Shown here: positions 49,701 through 59,518 of the stretch, one piece after another
Position numbering within the stretch: the first letter of the stretch is position 1
How the letters are laid out: the number at the start of each line of letters is the position of its first letter
NCBI RefSeq assembly: GCF_019649055.1
Contig: NW_026570463.1
Span: 38,681 to 102,680 of the forward strand
Source: Paramacrobiotus metropolitanus
Taxonomy: Eukaryota > Tardigrada > Eutardigrada > Parachela > Macrobiotidae
DNA length: 64,000 nucleotides
Direction of reading: 5' to 3'
The notes under the pieces: model-generated
What the model was told of the DNA's origin: nothing
Seen by the model: only the letters and a program-made list of their open reading frames with translations
The model's database searches: none
Made by a program: the position numbers and the translations under genes

Positions 49701-50971
49701 ATTTTCGGACGCTTCTCGGTTTCCCCAGGATGGCTCCTGCTCAGATGTTGAAAGCCATATAAAATACGAGTTACTGACATTCCACGGTAAGAAAGACTTT
49801 GTAATTGTAACATGATAAATGTGGGTGAGCTAATTAGGGAACGGGAAAAGGTCACGACCAGACCGACCGGCAGCGCATGTGAAGTAGCTTTATTAGGAAA
49901 GTATCGGTAGATGGAGAGTCAGTAAAACAGTAAGCAAAGGAATATGTAGCATACTGATTAGTACTGTTGGCATAATTTTCAGAGGAAATCCAATGTGCAT
50001 CTGCACGGTTTGCATTTTTTGTGATAACCGTGTCCGCAATGTTCTAAATATGGCCCCGCGCAAAAGTACAAGAAAATTAGCAACACAGGTAAGTGGAAGA
50101 AAATGACCGATAACAGAGATCCCGAAGCGGTTCTCCAGGTGGTAAGCAGACGACCATGGCGCTCTTTTGGAGCGCGCCGACCCGCACAGACCTTCCCGAA
50201 CGGCTGCAAACCGGCGCACGATGGAGGAAAAAACCTGTATTCAGTTAACGAATTGAAGTTGGGGACCGATCATGTTTTTTCCGAGCTCGTGACTGTACCT
50301 CGAGACGAAGAAGGTGGAGAACGAATAGAGCGGTTGCGTATGCATTTACAATTTTACATACTGCGTAGCACAATCTCACGATTGTTTGACGGCAGGTTCC
50401 GAAATAATCTTTGTCGCGCTATTATTCTTCTACATAAGAAAGTAGCCTTTGGTGAAGATAGTGTATAAATAAGAGCGGAAGCCCAGAAATAGTAACTACG
50501 GCATATGTCGTAACTACGCTGTGGTACCGGTCGTCCGATTGCTTTTTCCTTTACAATCAATCGCCATATGTGACGCTGGGCCCTGCTGGCGGCATAATGA
50601 CTGCGCTTGAATATTTTTTGAATCGGCAGTTTGAGATCAAGTCATAATAATAAGAGCCTGCTCCGTTAAGCAATCATCCACCCAAACACTACTTTTCGAA
50701 CTTTCGTGATTTTCCCAATAATGCAGCGACATCTAGCGTTAATACACCAAAAAATGACCGCCGTAAATTTTGCCCACCCAAATTTTTTTTGCCTTCTTGA
50801 TGCGACCCAAGGGTTTCGTCAGCTTTTTTCACCCGGGCGAAAACAAATCGCAGTGATGAATTTGTTCGCGATGTCAGGGCAGAAGGCTCTGCACTCAGGA
50901 CATCCGCCCCATCCGCCGTCTACCTGGTTGTCTCAAGCTCAAGCACAAATATCTTGATCTCAGCCAACAAC
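49701..50971. other. Stretch upstream of the F-box gene
   Basis: The frame at 50103-50468 (MTDNRDPEAVLQVVSRRPWR) might be an upstream exon of the F-box gene but could not be joined. Nothing else was recognised. Confidence 0.3.
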
Positions 50972-51047
50972 GGCGATGGCACAGTGGCTGTGCTACGTGG
51001 ATCACACTCGGTAGCCAGCGGTTCGATTCCGCTCCGTCGCCATTTTT
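50972..51047 (+). ncRNA. tRNA-like gene or SINE, copy D (best preserved)
   Basis: The acceptor stem GGCGATG pairs with CGTCGCC (one G-T). The D arm is GCAC/GTGC with loop AGTGGCT, and the T arm is AGCGG/CCGCT with loop TTCGATT. Both internal Pol III promoter boxes fit consensus (A box TGGCACAGTGG, B box GGTTCGATTCC). A five-T terminator follows at 51043-51047. The anticodon arm is not canonical: CTAC/GTAG encloses a second short stem GTG/CAC with loop GATCA, so no anticodon can be assigned. Its terminator T-run also forms the pyrimidine tract of the acceptor at 51050. Confidence 0.55.
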
Positions 51048-51825
51048 CAGAATTTCCTCAACAGGAAATTCTTTCGGACGGGCCGCTGCGTTTCCGACCG
51101 GTCGTCATGCTGGCCCGCTTGGGAGGGTGTGGATACTGTGACCTGTTTTACATCCGCACCGACGTCTCACGGACATCCGTAGCGCCTGCGCAAGTGGTTG
51201 ACAAAGGGCAAATTTCCAGCCACCTGCCGCCCAGCGGACCGCCGTTGCTGGAGCGCCGCAGCGGGCTACTGTATACCAAACACTGTATTCCTTTTATCCG
51301 GGCCATTGCGGTTCTGAGCGATGCCTCGGACAAATTTCGGATTATTAAGCATGTTGACGACGCTCTTCGCGATCAACTGGATATGGCGCTTCTGCGGAGC
51401 TGCTGTCGATTTCACCTGCGCATTTAACCGGATGGCTGCATTTTTGTGGTGCTGGGCCTCTCCACGGACCAGGCCACGGCGGAATGGACGGCGGCTACAC
51501 TGTCCGCCATGCTGGAGAAGCACTTAGACACCCGGGCGGACCTGCCCCCTATCGGCCATCGCACATGCTGGCAACCAGCAATTATGCCGTGTGAGGAAGG
51601 TTAGTATCGTGTTTATCCAACCCAAAAACATGCAGATCGGATCGAGCAGTGCATTTCTTACAACGACAGAGATTAAGTCAGAGCTGTGTCCCCACACAAG
51701 GTACATAAATTTCGCCAACTGCAGTGCACTGGCTTCGGTAATCTAGCAAAGTACAATTATAGCCGAAGCCGAAGAACGAGCAGGTTAATTCAGTGAAATT
51801 TCGCGACCTCAACGGCCTCCGGGGT

Positions 51826-52086
51826 TTAAATACAAAATTTGAAGGAGATCGGTACATAATGAGACTCTTGTACACGAATGCATTTGAACTTTTCGGAATT
51901 TTCTTGCAGCCATAACTCCCGAACCTGCTGTTGCGCGCACCAACGGTTCTCACGCCAATGTATACAAATCATCTGGCTACAGAACGGCATAAAACAAAAC
52001 AGAAATGTGTTTGGGAGTACGAGAACGTGAAAGTTTTCGTACATGTACACGAATTTGGTACACATGTACCGGGCCACTTCCCTTAA
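51826..52086. mobile_element. Half copy of the TTAA MITE in F-box intron 1
   Basis: Only the right arm is present. It reads from GGTACATAATGAGACTCTTG through GTTGCGCGCACCAACGG to TGTACCGGGCCACTTCCC and TTAA (52083-52086). It is collinear with the right arm of the element at 53569-54280. Confidence 0.75.
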
Positions 52087-52264
52087 GTCGCGAAGGTTTC
52101 GGCCCGCATAATCTTCGGCCGGCCGTTGAGCCATCGTCCAAGAACACAACTTGAATAAGAAAATTTATTGAACCCAACGATCCTGTAGAGAGCCTCTGTA
52201 GCTATATGATGGCTGTCCGTTTCTGGTGGACAGGTTTCTCCGGATGTTTATCTAGAGCAAGAGC

Positions 52265-53131
52265 TTAAGGAAAACGGCTCGGTACATGGTGTCAAATATG
52301 GGATATATACACTAAAGCTTTCACTGTCTCGCACTCCGAATCACTTTTTGGTAATATTTTCTGTCATTCTAAAGCTTAAATGATTTGCGTACATTGTTCT
52401 GAAATCCGCTTGCGCGCGCAACATCCGGTTGCCTAGATATGGTGTACTAAAATGGGCGAAAATTATGAATGCATTGTTGTGTACCAAAGTCTGGTTATTA
52501 CCCGATTTTCTTAAAACTTTGCTGTAAAAGACTCATGGCCATAAAGCCGAAATTGAACAATATCAGATTCAAAGCATTTGTTTTCCGATTCTAGAAGAAT
52601 TTCAGAAAATTTAGAATTATTTTAACACTATGAGAAAGTGCTGTGAACCTGATATTCGTTCACTTTCGACTTTACGGCCATGTGTCTTCTGCAGTGAAGA
52701 GTACAAGAATATCGGGTAATAACCAGACTTTTGGTACACAATGATGCGTAAAAACTTTTCTCCCATTTTAGTACGGCATATCTCGGCAACCGGATGTTGC
52801 GCGCGCAAATGGATTTCACAGTCTAAGCAGGCGCAATCCGAGGGAAACCGAGAAACGGCTGAAAAAGGCGCCGATGGGGAATCGAACCCCGGCTACGTCG
52901 TTAGATCCGCGTAGGCAGTACCACTGCACCACGGCACAATACGTTGAAATCCTTTAAAAGACTTTATCGCTGTACGTGAGCCGCTTCTCCGCTCACAACA
53001 GGAATGTATGCAAATCATTTAGCCTTAGAACGACATAAAGTATTACAAAAAAGTGATTCGGAGTGCGCGAAATCGAAAATTTAGTGTATGTATCCCATTT
53101 TTGACGCTATGTACCGGGCCATTTTCCTTAA
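52265..53131. mobile_element. Complete TTAA-flanked MITE with SINE insertion
   Basis: The left end is TTAA (52265-52268) then GGAAAACGGCTCGGTACAT. The right end is ATGTACCGGGCCATTTTCC then TTAA (53128-53131). The ends are inverted repeats that extend inward for ~250 bp (for example GCGCGCAACATCCGGTTGCC on the left against GCAACCGGATGTTGCGCGC on the right). TTAA target duplication is the hallmark of piggyBac-type elements. The family is internally non-coding. The right arm is split at about 52829-53000 by tRNA-like SINE copy B. Confidence 0.85.
52829..53000 (-). mobile_element. tRNA-like SINE, copy B, inserted in the MITE
   Basis: The core is 52867-52937 on the minus strand. It has A box TGGTGCAGTGG and B box GGTTCGATTCC, both perfect, an acceptor-like stem, and an anticodon-position stem CTACG/CGTAG with an oversized loop around GGATCTAACG. 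Flanks match copy A at 43554-43723 on both sides. Since it interrupts the MITE arm, it inserted after the MITE. Confidence 0.75.
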
Positions 53132-53472
53132 CACTTACACGCCGTACGTCTCGTTCAATGTCCATGGGGTTACAAATTGTGAATACAAAACATCACATCA
53201 CGTGTACTGGTTTCAGTGACTCTTTTTGTAGATGTCGCCGTTGATGCTCTGCATGTGACGGCCCACATCGGTGACCTGCCGCCGTTGATCATGGGAGAGA
53301 TCTTCGCTCCCCTAGATTTGCACTCACAGATGAAGGCAAAACGGTAAGTAAAGCACATACATGTATTTTCCATTCACATACATGTAAATACATACATGTA
53401 TAAATAGGTACATATTGCATATCTTAAATTTGCGCTCATCAGATTTCTTGTACAAGTCTCAAAACAGTTCTG

Positions 53473-54376
53473 AAACTCATCCCCGGTTAGCAGCCCCACT
53501 GAATACAAAAACAACACCTCGAGGAGGACAAAGTGCATGGAAAATATGTGTTAGTTGTTAACTGGTTATTAAGGGATTTGGCCCGGTATATAGCAGTAAT
53601 AGCACAGAATTCGTGTACATTGACGGGAACTTTCGCTGTCGCGCACTCCCAAACACTTTTTTGCATTGCTTTATGAGATTTTGTAGCCAATGAATTTGCA
53701 TTCGTAGGCGTGAAATCCGTTTAATTTCGCGCGCGACATCCGGTTGCGGCGTTATGAGGTTAACAAAATTCCAAAAAGTTTGAATGCATTCTGCAGGTGT
53801 ACCAAAAGTTTCATTATGGACCGATCCCTTTCAAATTTTGCATGTAAATGCATTTAAGCATGAAGATTGTTTTGGTGCGGATCCAGACTTCTACGATTTT
53901 TTTCAAATTTCAAAATGAATTTCGAAAATTTTAAAATTCATTTTAAAATTTGAAAAACATGCTAGAACAGTGAATCGGTGCCAAAACGATCTTCGTGGTT
54001 AAGTGCATTTAAGGGCAAAATTGTAATGGGAGCGGTCCATAATGAGACTTTTGGTACATCCGAATGCATTTAAACTTTCTGGAATTTTGTTACTCTCATA
54101 ACTCTGCAACCGGATTTTACGCGCGCAAACGGAGTTTACAACTACGTATACAATTCTTTTGGCTGAAACATCTCATAAAGCGATGCAAAAAGGTGTTTGG
54201 GAGTACGCGACAGCGAAAGTTCCCGTCAATGTACACGAATTCTGTGCTATTACTGCTATATACCGGGCCAAATCCCTTAATAACCAGTTAACAACTAACA
54301 CATATTTTCCATGCACTTTGTCCTCCTCGAGGTGTTGTTTTTGTATTCAGTGGGGCTGCTAACCGGGGATGAGTTT
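53473..54376. mobile_element. ~0.9-kb palindrome: TTAA MITE plus inverted flanks, in F-box intron 2
   Basis: The core element 53569-54280 is bounded by TTAA on both sides (53569-53572 GGGATTTGGCCCGGTATA; TATACCGGGCCAAATCCC 54277-54280). Its two halves are ~85-90% inverted repeats around an AT-rich centre at about 53925. The palindrome extends ~96 bp beyond each TTAA: 53473-53568 and 54281-54376 are nearly identical in inverted orientation (CATCCCCGGTTAGCAGCCCC / GGGGCTGCTAACCGGGGATG). A further terminus GTACCGGACCAAATCCC-TTAA follows at 54377-54397. This suggests a MITE nested in another MITE of the same family. Confidence 0.85.
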
Positions 54377-55234
54377 GTACCGGACCAAATCCCTTAATGC
54401 CAAAGCATCACTGGTTGTCGATCCCAGTGCACGAGCATATCATTATCCAGCGTGCTTTGTAAACACCAGCCCAAAGATCACACCCAGGTGACCAAAGATC
54501 GCCACTTTAGTACGCGCTCATTGTTTTACAGGGTGTGTGCATTATGGCTGACGCTGCTGAACAGTCCCGGAATGACGGATCACATCACTATTTCTCTGGA
54601 AAGCTGCTGGCGCCTGCAAACGGACAGCGATAACTGCTTCAAAGTGGCATCCTTGCTCAGTCGCTCAATCCGTTCATCCACAATCAGCCTCACGGTGTTG
54701 CGAGTCGTTCCTGAAGGCCACTGCGTACTTTTACGCGCACTGTTAGCCGCCATGCAGATTAAACTGCCCTTGATAGTACTCAAAGACCACGTTATACACA
54801 TCCCGGGAAGCATAGTGGGACAGCCGGAATCGCGCTTGATGCATCCGACAATGTGTACTATGGCCTTCTTGGAACGCGCTTGCGATTGTATCGTACTGCA
54901 CAACTGCACAGTAGGCGGCGACCTTTTCGGCAACGTGATGTACGAAATCTTTCTGCTGCGTCCCTTTCCCGGATTGCCAGACCGTCGTCTGCCCGTACAC
55001 GAACAGCCGTTCATGGAAGAACGCACAGAAGAACTGCACGCCCTGGCCATCGACCAGCTGCACGTCACCATTCCGCGGCTTCTTCTACGCTGTAACGACG
55101 GCCGACGGTGCATGACAAGCCGTTTCATGCACGCCCTCAACGACAACTTCCCGTCGGTCACCGCGGAGATGCTAGCCAAGGTCAAGGCTGTGCAGGCGCG
55201 CTGGGTGCGGACGCTGGTTTATCCGGATAATTAG

Positions 55235-55589
55235 CATGCCATTCGCAACTATCTGGTTTTGTAAGCATGCTAATTGTACCTATCAGAATATCATTCAATA
55301 GAATTATGTAATCAGCCACACAGCCCCATGTCAGCTATTTTAAGATACAGCCGGGCGTAAAAAAGATCATTAGCTACAAAGAGAACCGAGAGCATATCAG
55401 TTAGTTCTATATCTGGTCATAAGTGGATAAGATCTGAATCGACAGATTTTCAGTCTTCTCTGCATCTCTTGTTATGTCGCGTTAATGTTGCTAATAGTGA
55501 TGTAAGGCTATGAAACTTTGTAAATTTTCTTAATTTGGATGTTTATCCGATTGTGGCTATATAAACGCCCGCACACGGACAAGTGGTAG
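55235..55589. other. Downstream flank of the F-box gene
   Basis: Likely 3' UTR and intergenic sequence. Nothing else was recognised. Confidence 0.4.
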
Positions 55590-55599
55590 TGTGACTTTA

Positions 55600-55770
55600 C
55601 GCCGTTGGACAATTCGTCGCAGGACATCCAGACGCGAGGACATTTCGCGTTCGGACTTTTCGTCGCGCGGACATCTCGTTTTGGGAAATGTTGTTTTGAG
55701 GACATTTCGTCACGAGGAAATTTCGTTTTGGGAAATTTGGTTTTGGGACAATCTGGCGCAAAACTCTCAC
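55600..55770. repeat. GGACATTTCG-type degenerate tandem array
   Basis: About eight variants of GAGGACATTTCGTCRCG or GGGAAATTTCGTTTTG follow one another. They resemble one terminus of the element at 9073-9502 but are more diverged and have no inverted partner nearby. Confidence 0.65.
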
Positions 55771-56510
55771 AACGATAATATCGCTATTAATATCTTTATT
55801 ACAAGCGCAAATACAGCACTTATAATGCTAATAATTACAATAACCAAACCGCCGTCTTAGTTAAATTTTATTTACTCATTTAAATCATTATTGCGAACAA
55901 ATTTACAATATCCCTCCAATAAGATCGAAAATTATGTGCTTTACTATATTTAGAATCAGGGTACGGCTTCGTTCAGCTGCGGTTAATCTACCTACAACCG
56001 TGTAACATTCAAGATAACCATCGTTATTTTTTTGAGTTATTTTTTATGTTTTTGCAAAAAATTGTAGCTAATCTCCACTGCTAACAATTGTAAAACGATC
56101 AATGTCAGATATGACACAGAAGCAGATGGAAAATGGGGCAAATAGCCTTTATTGTGATAACAATAAAGTAACAACACAAAAACCAACAGAAAACCCGATA
56201 GGGAAAAGCTGCGGAAAAAGTAGCTGCAAGCGCGCTCGTGAGAATCGTGATAATGATTCAGCGTGCTGCAGCTATGCAACAGCTGATGCCGCAAAGCATG
56301 GAATCGCTCGTAGGCGCTGGGCTACGCCCCCAAGAGTGCTGCGATGCGCTGATTGGTCAGCGAGACAAAGTAAACGCTGAGTAAGCAGCGTAGTAGCGCG
56401 GCACCAATGGCGTTGCCATGTGCGGGCGGGCGATAGAGCAAGCCACAAGAGGTGTCTACCGCCTCGAGTGAGCGGTCTCTAACATGCCTCTGGCCGGGAG
56501 TGGGAGCTCC
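55771..56510. other. Transition into the GGACC-rich domain
   Basis: AT-rich up to about 56200, then rising GC. A frame at 56102-56380 (+) has no domain. Confidence 0.35.
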
Positions 56511-57456
56511 TGCGAGCACCTTCCGACTCTGCCCCTGGCCAACCCGGTAGGGTGCTCGCGGTGCAGTGCACCGAACGGCCGAAATCCGGAGTGCACTCTG
56601 GTTGCTGGGGGTTCCAGTGTGGTCGAAGGCTTGCTTTGGTCGAACGGGTAAAAAATAAAGTGTATAAGGCTCAAGTAAAGTAAAGATCAAAGTTAGAGAT
56701 CCCAAAGCCAATTCGTTTGGTTATTTGGCTAAATAAAAACATCAATTTCTCTGGTTAATAAGTCTAGAAAAACCAGGTATGGTTAAAAAACTAGACGCAA
56801 AATGGCTTATTCCGACTAGGTTTACCACAGGGCAGGGTCTGTCCACACGGGTCCTAGTCAACGGTCCGCTTTATCCGGTAGGATTGAACTGGTCCTGTAA
56901 ATCCGGGGCAACGGTTCCCAGAGATGTCCACAGGGGTGCAGTGAAGTAAATCCAGCGGAGTGTTATATGGAAGGTACTGTTGCTTTCGCAAGGACAAGTT
57001 GTCCCCTTCCTGGTTCAGTATGGTGGACCAAGCCCGGTAGGGCGGTCCATGAGGGCCAATGAGTAAGGCCTCTGGGCAGGAGTGGTACTCCAATGACCAA
57101 AATGGTATTCTGGACCGATTCCTTTTGGATGGCCCACATGGGTCTCTAACTTGGACCGGTTTGGTCGTGCATGCCGGTTTGGTCATGCACCTCGGTCCAA
57201 AAATTTCAAAGTTCGAGTGTACTCCGGTTGGGACATGCATCTCGGGCCAAAATCTTCTAAGTCCAGGAGAGCCACAGTGGAAAAATTTCTAAGTCCGAGG
57301 ACCAAAGTGGTGTGATGGACCAAACCCGTTGGGGCGGCCCAAACTTGGTCTCTGACATGCCCTGAGCCGGGATACGAGGTTCCACTGTGATGTGGCTCGC
57401 CTCTGGCTGGTGCAGGACTTGGGAGTCCTGTATAACAGGCTTTGGCTCTCCGATGT

Positions 57457-57782
57457 GGACTTAGTCGTTTTTTTAATGAGCCACGTCGTTGGACGGGCCA
57501 AAGGACTTAGTCGATTTTTGGATGGGCCACGTCGTTGGACGGGCCAAAGGACTTAGTCGATTTTTGGATGGGCCACGTCGTTGGACGGGCCAAAAGACTT
57601 AGTCGATTTTACGATGGACCATGTCGTTGGACGGGCCAAAGGGACTTAGACGATTTTTGGATGGGCCACGTCGTTGGACGGGCCAAAAGGGCTTAGTCGA
57701 TTTTTCAACGGTCCAAGGCAAATGGCGGGCAAAATTTACTTAGTCGTTTTGTCGACGGTCCAAGGTTGATGGCGGGCCAAAG
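57457..57782. repeat. 46-47-bp minisatellite, ~7 units
   Basis: Units begin GGACTTAGTCGATTTTTGG and continue ATGGGCCACGTCGTTGGACG-GGCCAAA. Units 2 and 3 are almost identical. The last two units diverge (GACGGTCCAAGG, ATGGCGGGCCAAA). The array opens directly from sequence carrying the hairpin family. Confidence 0.95.
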
Positions 57783-58149
57783 TTGCAGACTTGTTAAGTC
57801 TGGTCCGTCTCACTGGCCGTGGGCCATCAGTTAAGTACCATGTCAGATATGTCGGATTTGTTTCCCTGAGACCGTGGCCATAACAAAATTAAGTGGCTTC
57901 TGACGAAAACATCAGATTGGCCGGGCCAAACTCCAAAAAATTAAGTTGCGGGCGCCGGTAGGCGTTCACCACAAAGGAGTTGGTCTGCTGACTAGGAACA
58001 TCCTCGTTTGGCCGCTGGGCGGTGCGTCTTTTTGATGTGCCTCTGGGCGATCCATGGTGAGGATGTTGGACGTGGAATGCAAAGTGGGTGTACCACAACT
58101 TCTATGTGGCTCCCGGACTCACTTGTCCCAGTTGCGTGGTATGGCAACT

Positions 58150-58330
58150 AATCTCGGGAGCCGCATGTGGTCCGTTGGACACACAGCGGGCCTGGTCCAA
58201 CTTCTATGGGCCAGGACTTTGCCATGGCTTGTCGCAACTTTTTTGCGGGCCAGGCTGATCCATGGCTTGTCGCAACTTCTATGCGGGCTCTATGCGGGCC
58301 GTCGCCGCCTTCTGGGCGCTGGATCCTTTC
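58150..58330. repeat. ~55-bp imperfect direct repeats
   Basis: The words CCATGGCTTGTCGCAACTT and TTCTATGCGGGCC or TTTTTGCGGGCCAGG alternate three times. This is a short diverged array in the same domain. Confidence 0.6.
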
Positions 58331-58606
58331 CATGCCGGTGAACCGGGCCTTGTGCCAAGTTCGGTCCGGTGGACTCCGTCGAATGGTCTGTGATGGTCGA
58401 GCCAAATTCATGGTCCCAGCCGCTAAGCCAGAGCCTATCCGGGGAATCCGGTTAAGATCCAGGGATTAAGGTCCGGTAAGGTAGACGATACATGGCTGTA
58501 AGCCACGTTTGTTGGGCGAGGGTAACAACCGCTGGATTGTACCCATTATGGTGGTCAAGTTCCGTTTCAGCATTATGGTCGGAGTAAAGCTGGATAAGCC
58601 ATTGGC

Positions 58607-59356
58607 TCAATCCAGGCGGCGCAGCGTCGTAGCTGCTTCTGACATCAGGGCCAAAAATCGTCTAAGGCAGTCTTGCAATTCGCGCCCGGTTGTTTCCAAC
58701 TCGTCCGCCAAAATACGCGGTTCCTGTATCCAGTTCTGGACACCGGCATCCGTTCTATCGTGGATAGACCGTGGGCGTTGAGCGTGTACTGAGCGCTGCT
58801 CGTGACGATTCCAGCGTTGGCCATTATTTAGGCGGTGAGTGGCGCGGTTTGTTTTCCCAGGTCGCGAGGAGTGCACTGGTAAAGCTGACGGCTGAGCCGC
58901 CACGGTAGTGGTTGCTATCAGTGTGCCGTGATGTTGGGACAACACCGTGGGTGCGGGTTCCTGAAGTCCGTGCTGGGCCAGGTAAGGCTGTGACGGGCCG
59001 TTTGGCTGAGCTGTCCCGGTAGAGACAGCCGCTGATGGGACGTATGGCTGTGTTGCCGACGCAAACAGAATTCCTCCCAGGAAAGCCTCCCGTAGAAAGG
59101 CAAGAAGGTCCATCTTCCTGCCCAGATCGTTGTCTTCATTTTGGCAGATGGTTTCGACCACCTGTTTGTACACGGCCGGATTGCCTCGTTTGATTTCGTT
59201 GGCCAAAGCTATGCCGATGGCGTTTTCGTCACCGTCGTGTGGCACTGCTTCAGCAATGAAACATGAATAGCACGGAAGCCGCCTTTCTTGATACGGGCTG
59301 TTGCTGACGCATGATTCACATTCCGGGTTAAACGCTTGCTTCGGTGTCTTTGCCAT
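58607..59356 (-). CDS. Unrecognised 249-residue protein with CxxC pairs
   Basis: The ORF starts at ATG 59356, a few bases after CCACAGAAC, a possible splice acceptor. The N-terminus has CESC and, 13 residues later, CYSC (residues ~13-32), which could bind zinc. A helical segment follows (AIGIALANEIKRGNPAVYKQ, KMDLLAFLREAF). The middle is Pro-, Ser- and Gln-rich, and a helical C-terminus ends ETTGRELQDCLRRFLALMSE. There is no known domain. The layout (Cys pairs, helical head, low-complexity middle, helical tail) is that of a DNA-binding, adaptor or gag-like protein, but no function can be given. It lies just downstream of the low-complexity frame at 59519-61245. Confidence 0.5.
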   Translation of the reverse strand: MAKTPKQAFNPECESCVSNSPYQERRLPCYSCFIAEAVPHDGDENAIGIALANEIKRGNPAVYKQVVETICQNEDNDLGRKMDLLAFLREAFLGGILFASATQPYVPSAAVSTGTAQPNGPSQPYLAQHGLQEPAPTVLSQHHGTLIATTTVAAQPSALPVHSSRPGKTNRATHRLNNGQRWNRHEQRSVHAQRPRSIHDRTDAGVQNWIQEPRILADELETTGRELQDCLRRFLALMSEAATTLRRLD

Positions 59357-59518
59357 GTTCTGTGGTTAAAGCCCGAAGTCATGGTTAAATTTGCTTCGCG
59401 AACTGGTCCCTATGTTTTTACAATGCTATCAGTTTACGTCCTATGATTTAAATGTTATTTGTTAACTAGGCTTTTCTTGCCCGGTGAATTATTTCGGGGT
59501 CACCCCCTAGACCTCTGG
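59357..59518. other. Spacer between the two minus-strand reading frames
   Basis: Includes CTTTAACCACAG immediately before the 58607-59356 frame. This could be a 3' splice site on the minus strand. Confidence 0.4.

Larger units (their letters stand above)
51051..55234 (+). pseudogene. F-box protein gene (3 exons seen, one in-frame stop)
   Basis: Exons are 51051-51599, 53232-53343 and 54532-55234. The junction phases match at both introns (GAA G|AT GTC; AAA CG|G GTG). The F-box spans exons 2 and 3: LPPLIMGEIFAPLDL, then MKAKRVCALWLTLLN. This fits the F-box pattern LP----I---L---------VC--W. F-box proteins recruit substrates to SCF ubiquitin ligases. Exon 1 gives CIPFIRAIAVLSDASDKF and, beyond the stop, GCIFVVLGLSTDQATAEWTA. 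Exon 3 has the variable C-terminal half (HITISLESCWRL, MTSRFMHALNDNFPSV, end TLVYPDN). An in-frame TAA lies at 51425-51427, with open frame on both sides, so the allele is probably disabled unless exon 1 is skipped. The 5' end is unresolved. A paralogous C-terminal fragment is at 37150-37340. Both introns carry MITEs. Confidence 0.65.

Noticed and set aside
52867-52937. Functional tRNA gene
   Set aside because: The A and B boxes are perfect, but the anticodon stem and loop do not fit and the flanks are shared with another copy, so a SINE is more likely.
53487-54362. Two near-identical 67-residue reading frames on opposite strands
   Set aside because: They are the two arms of the palindromic MITE read in mirror image, not a duplicated gene.
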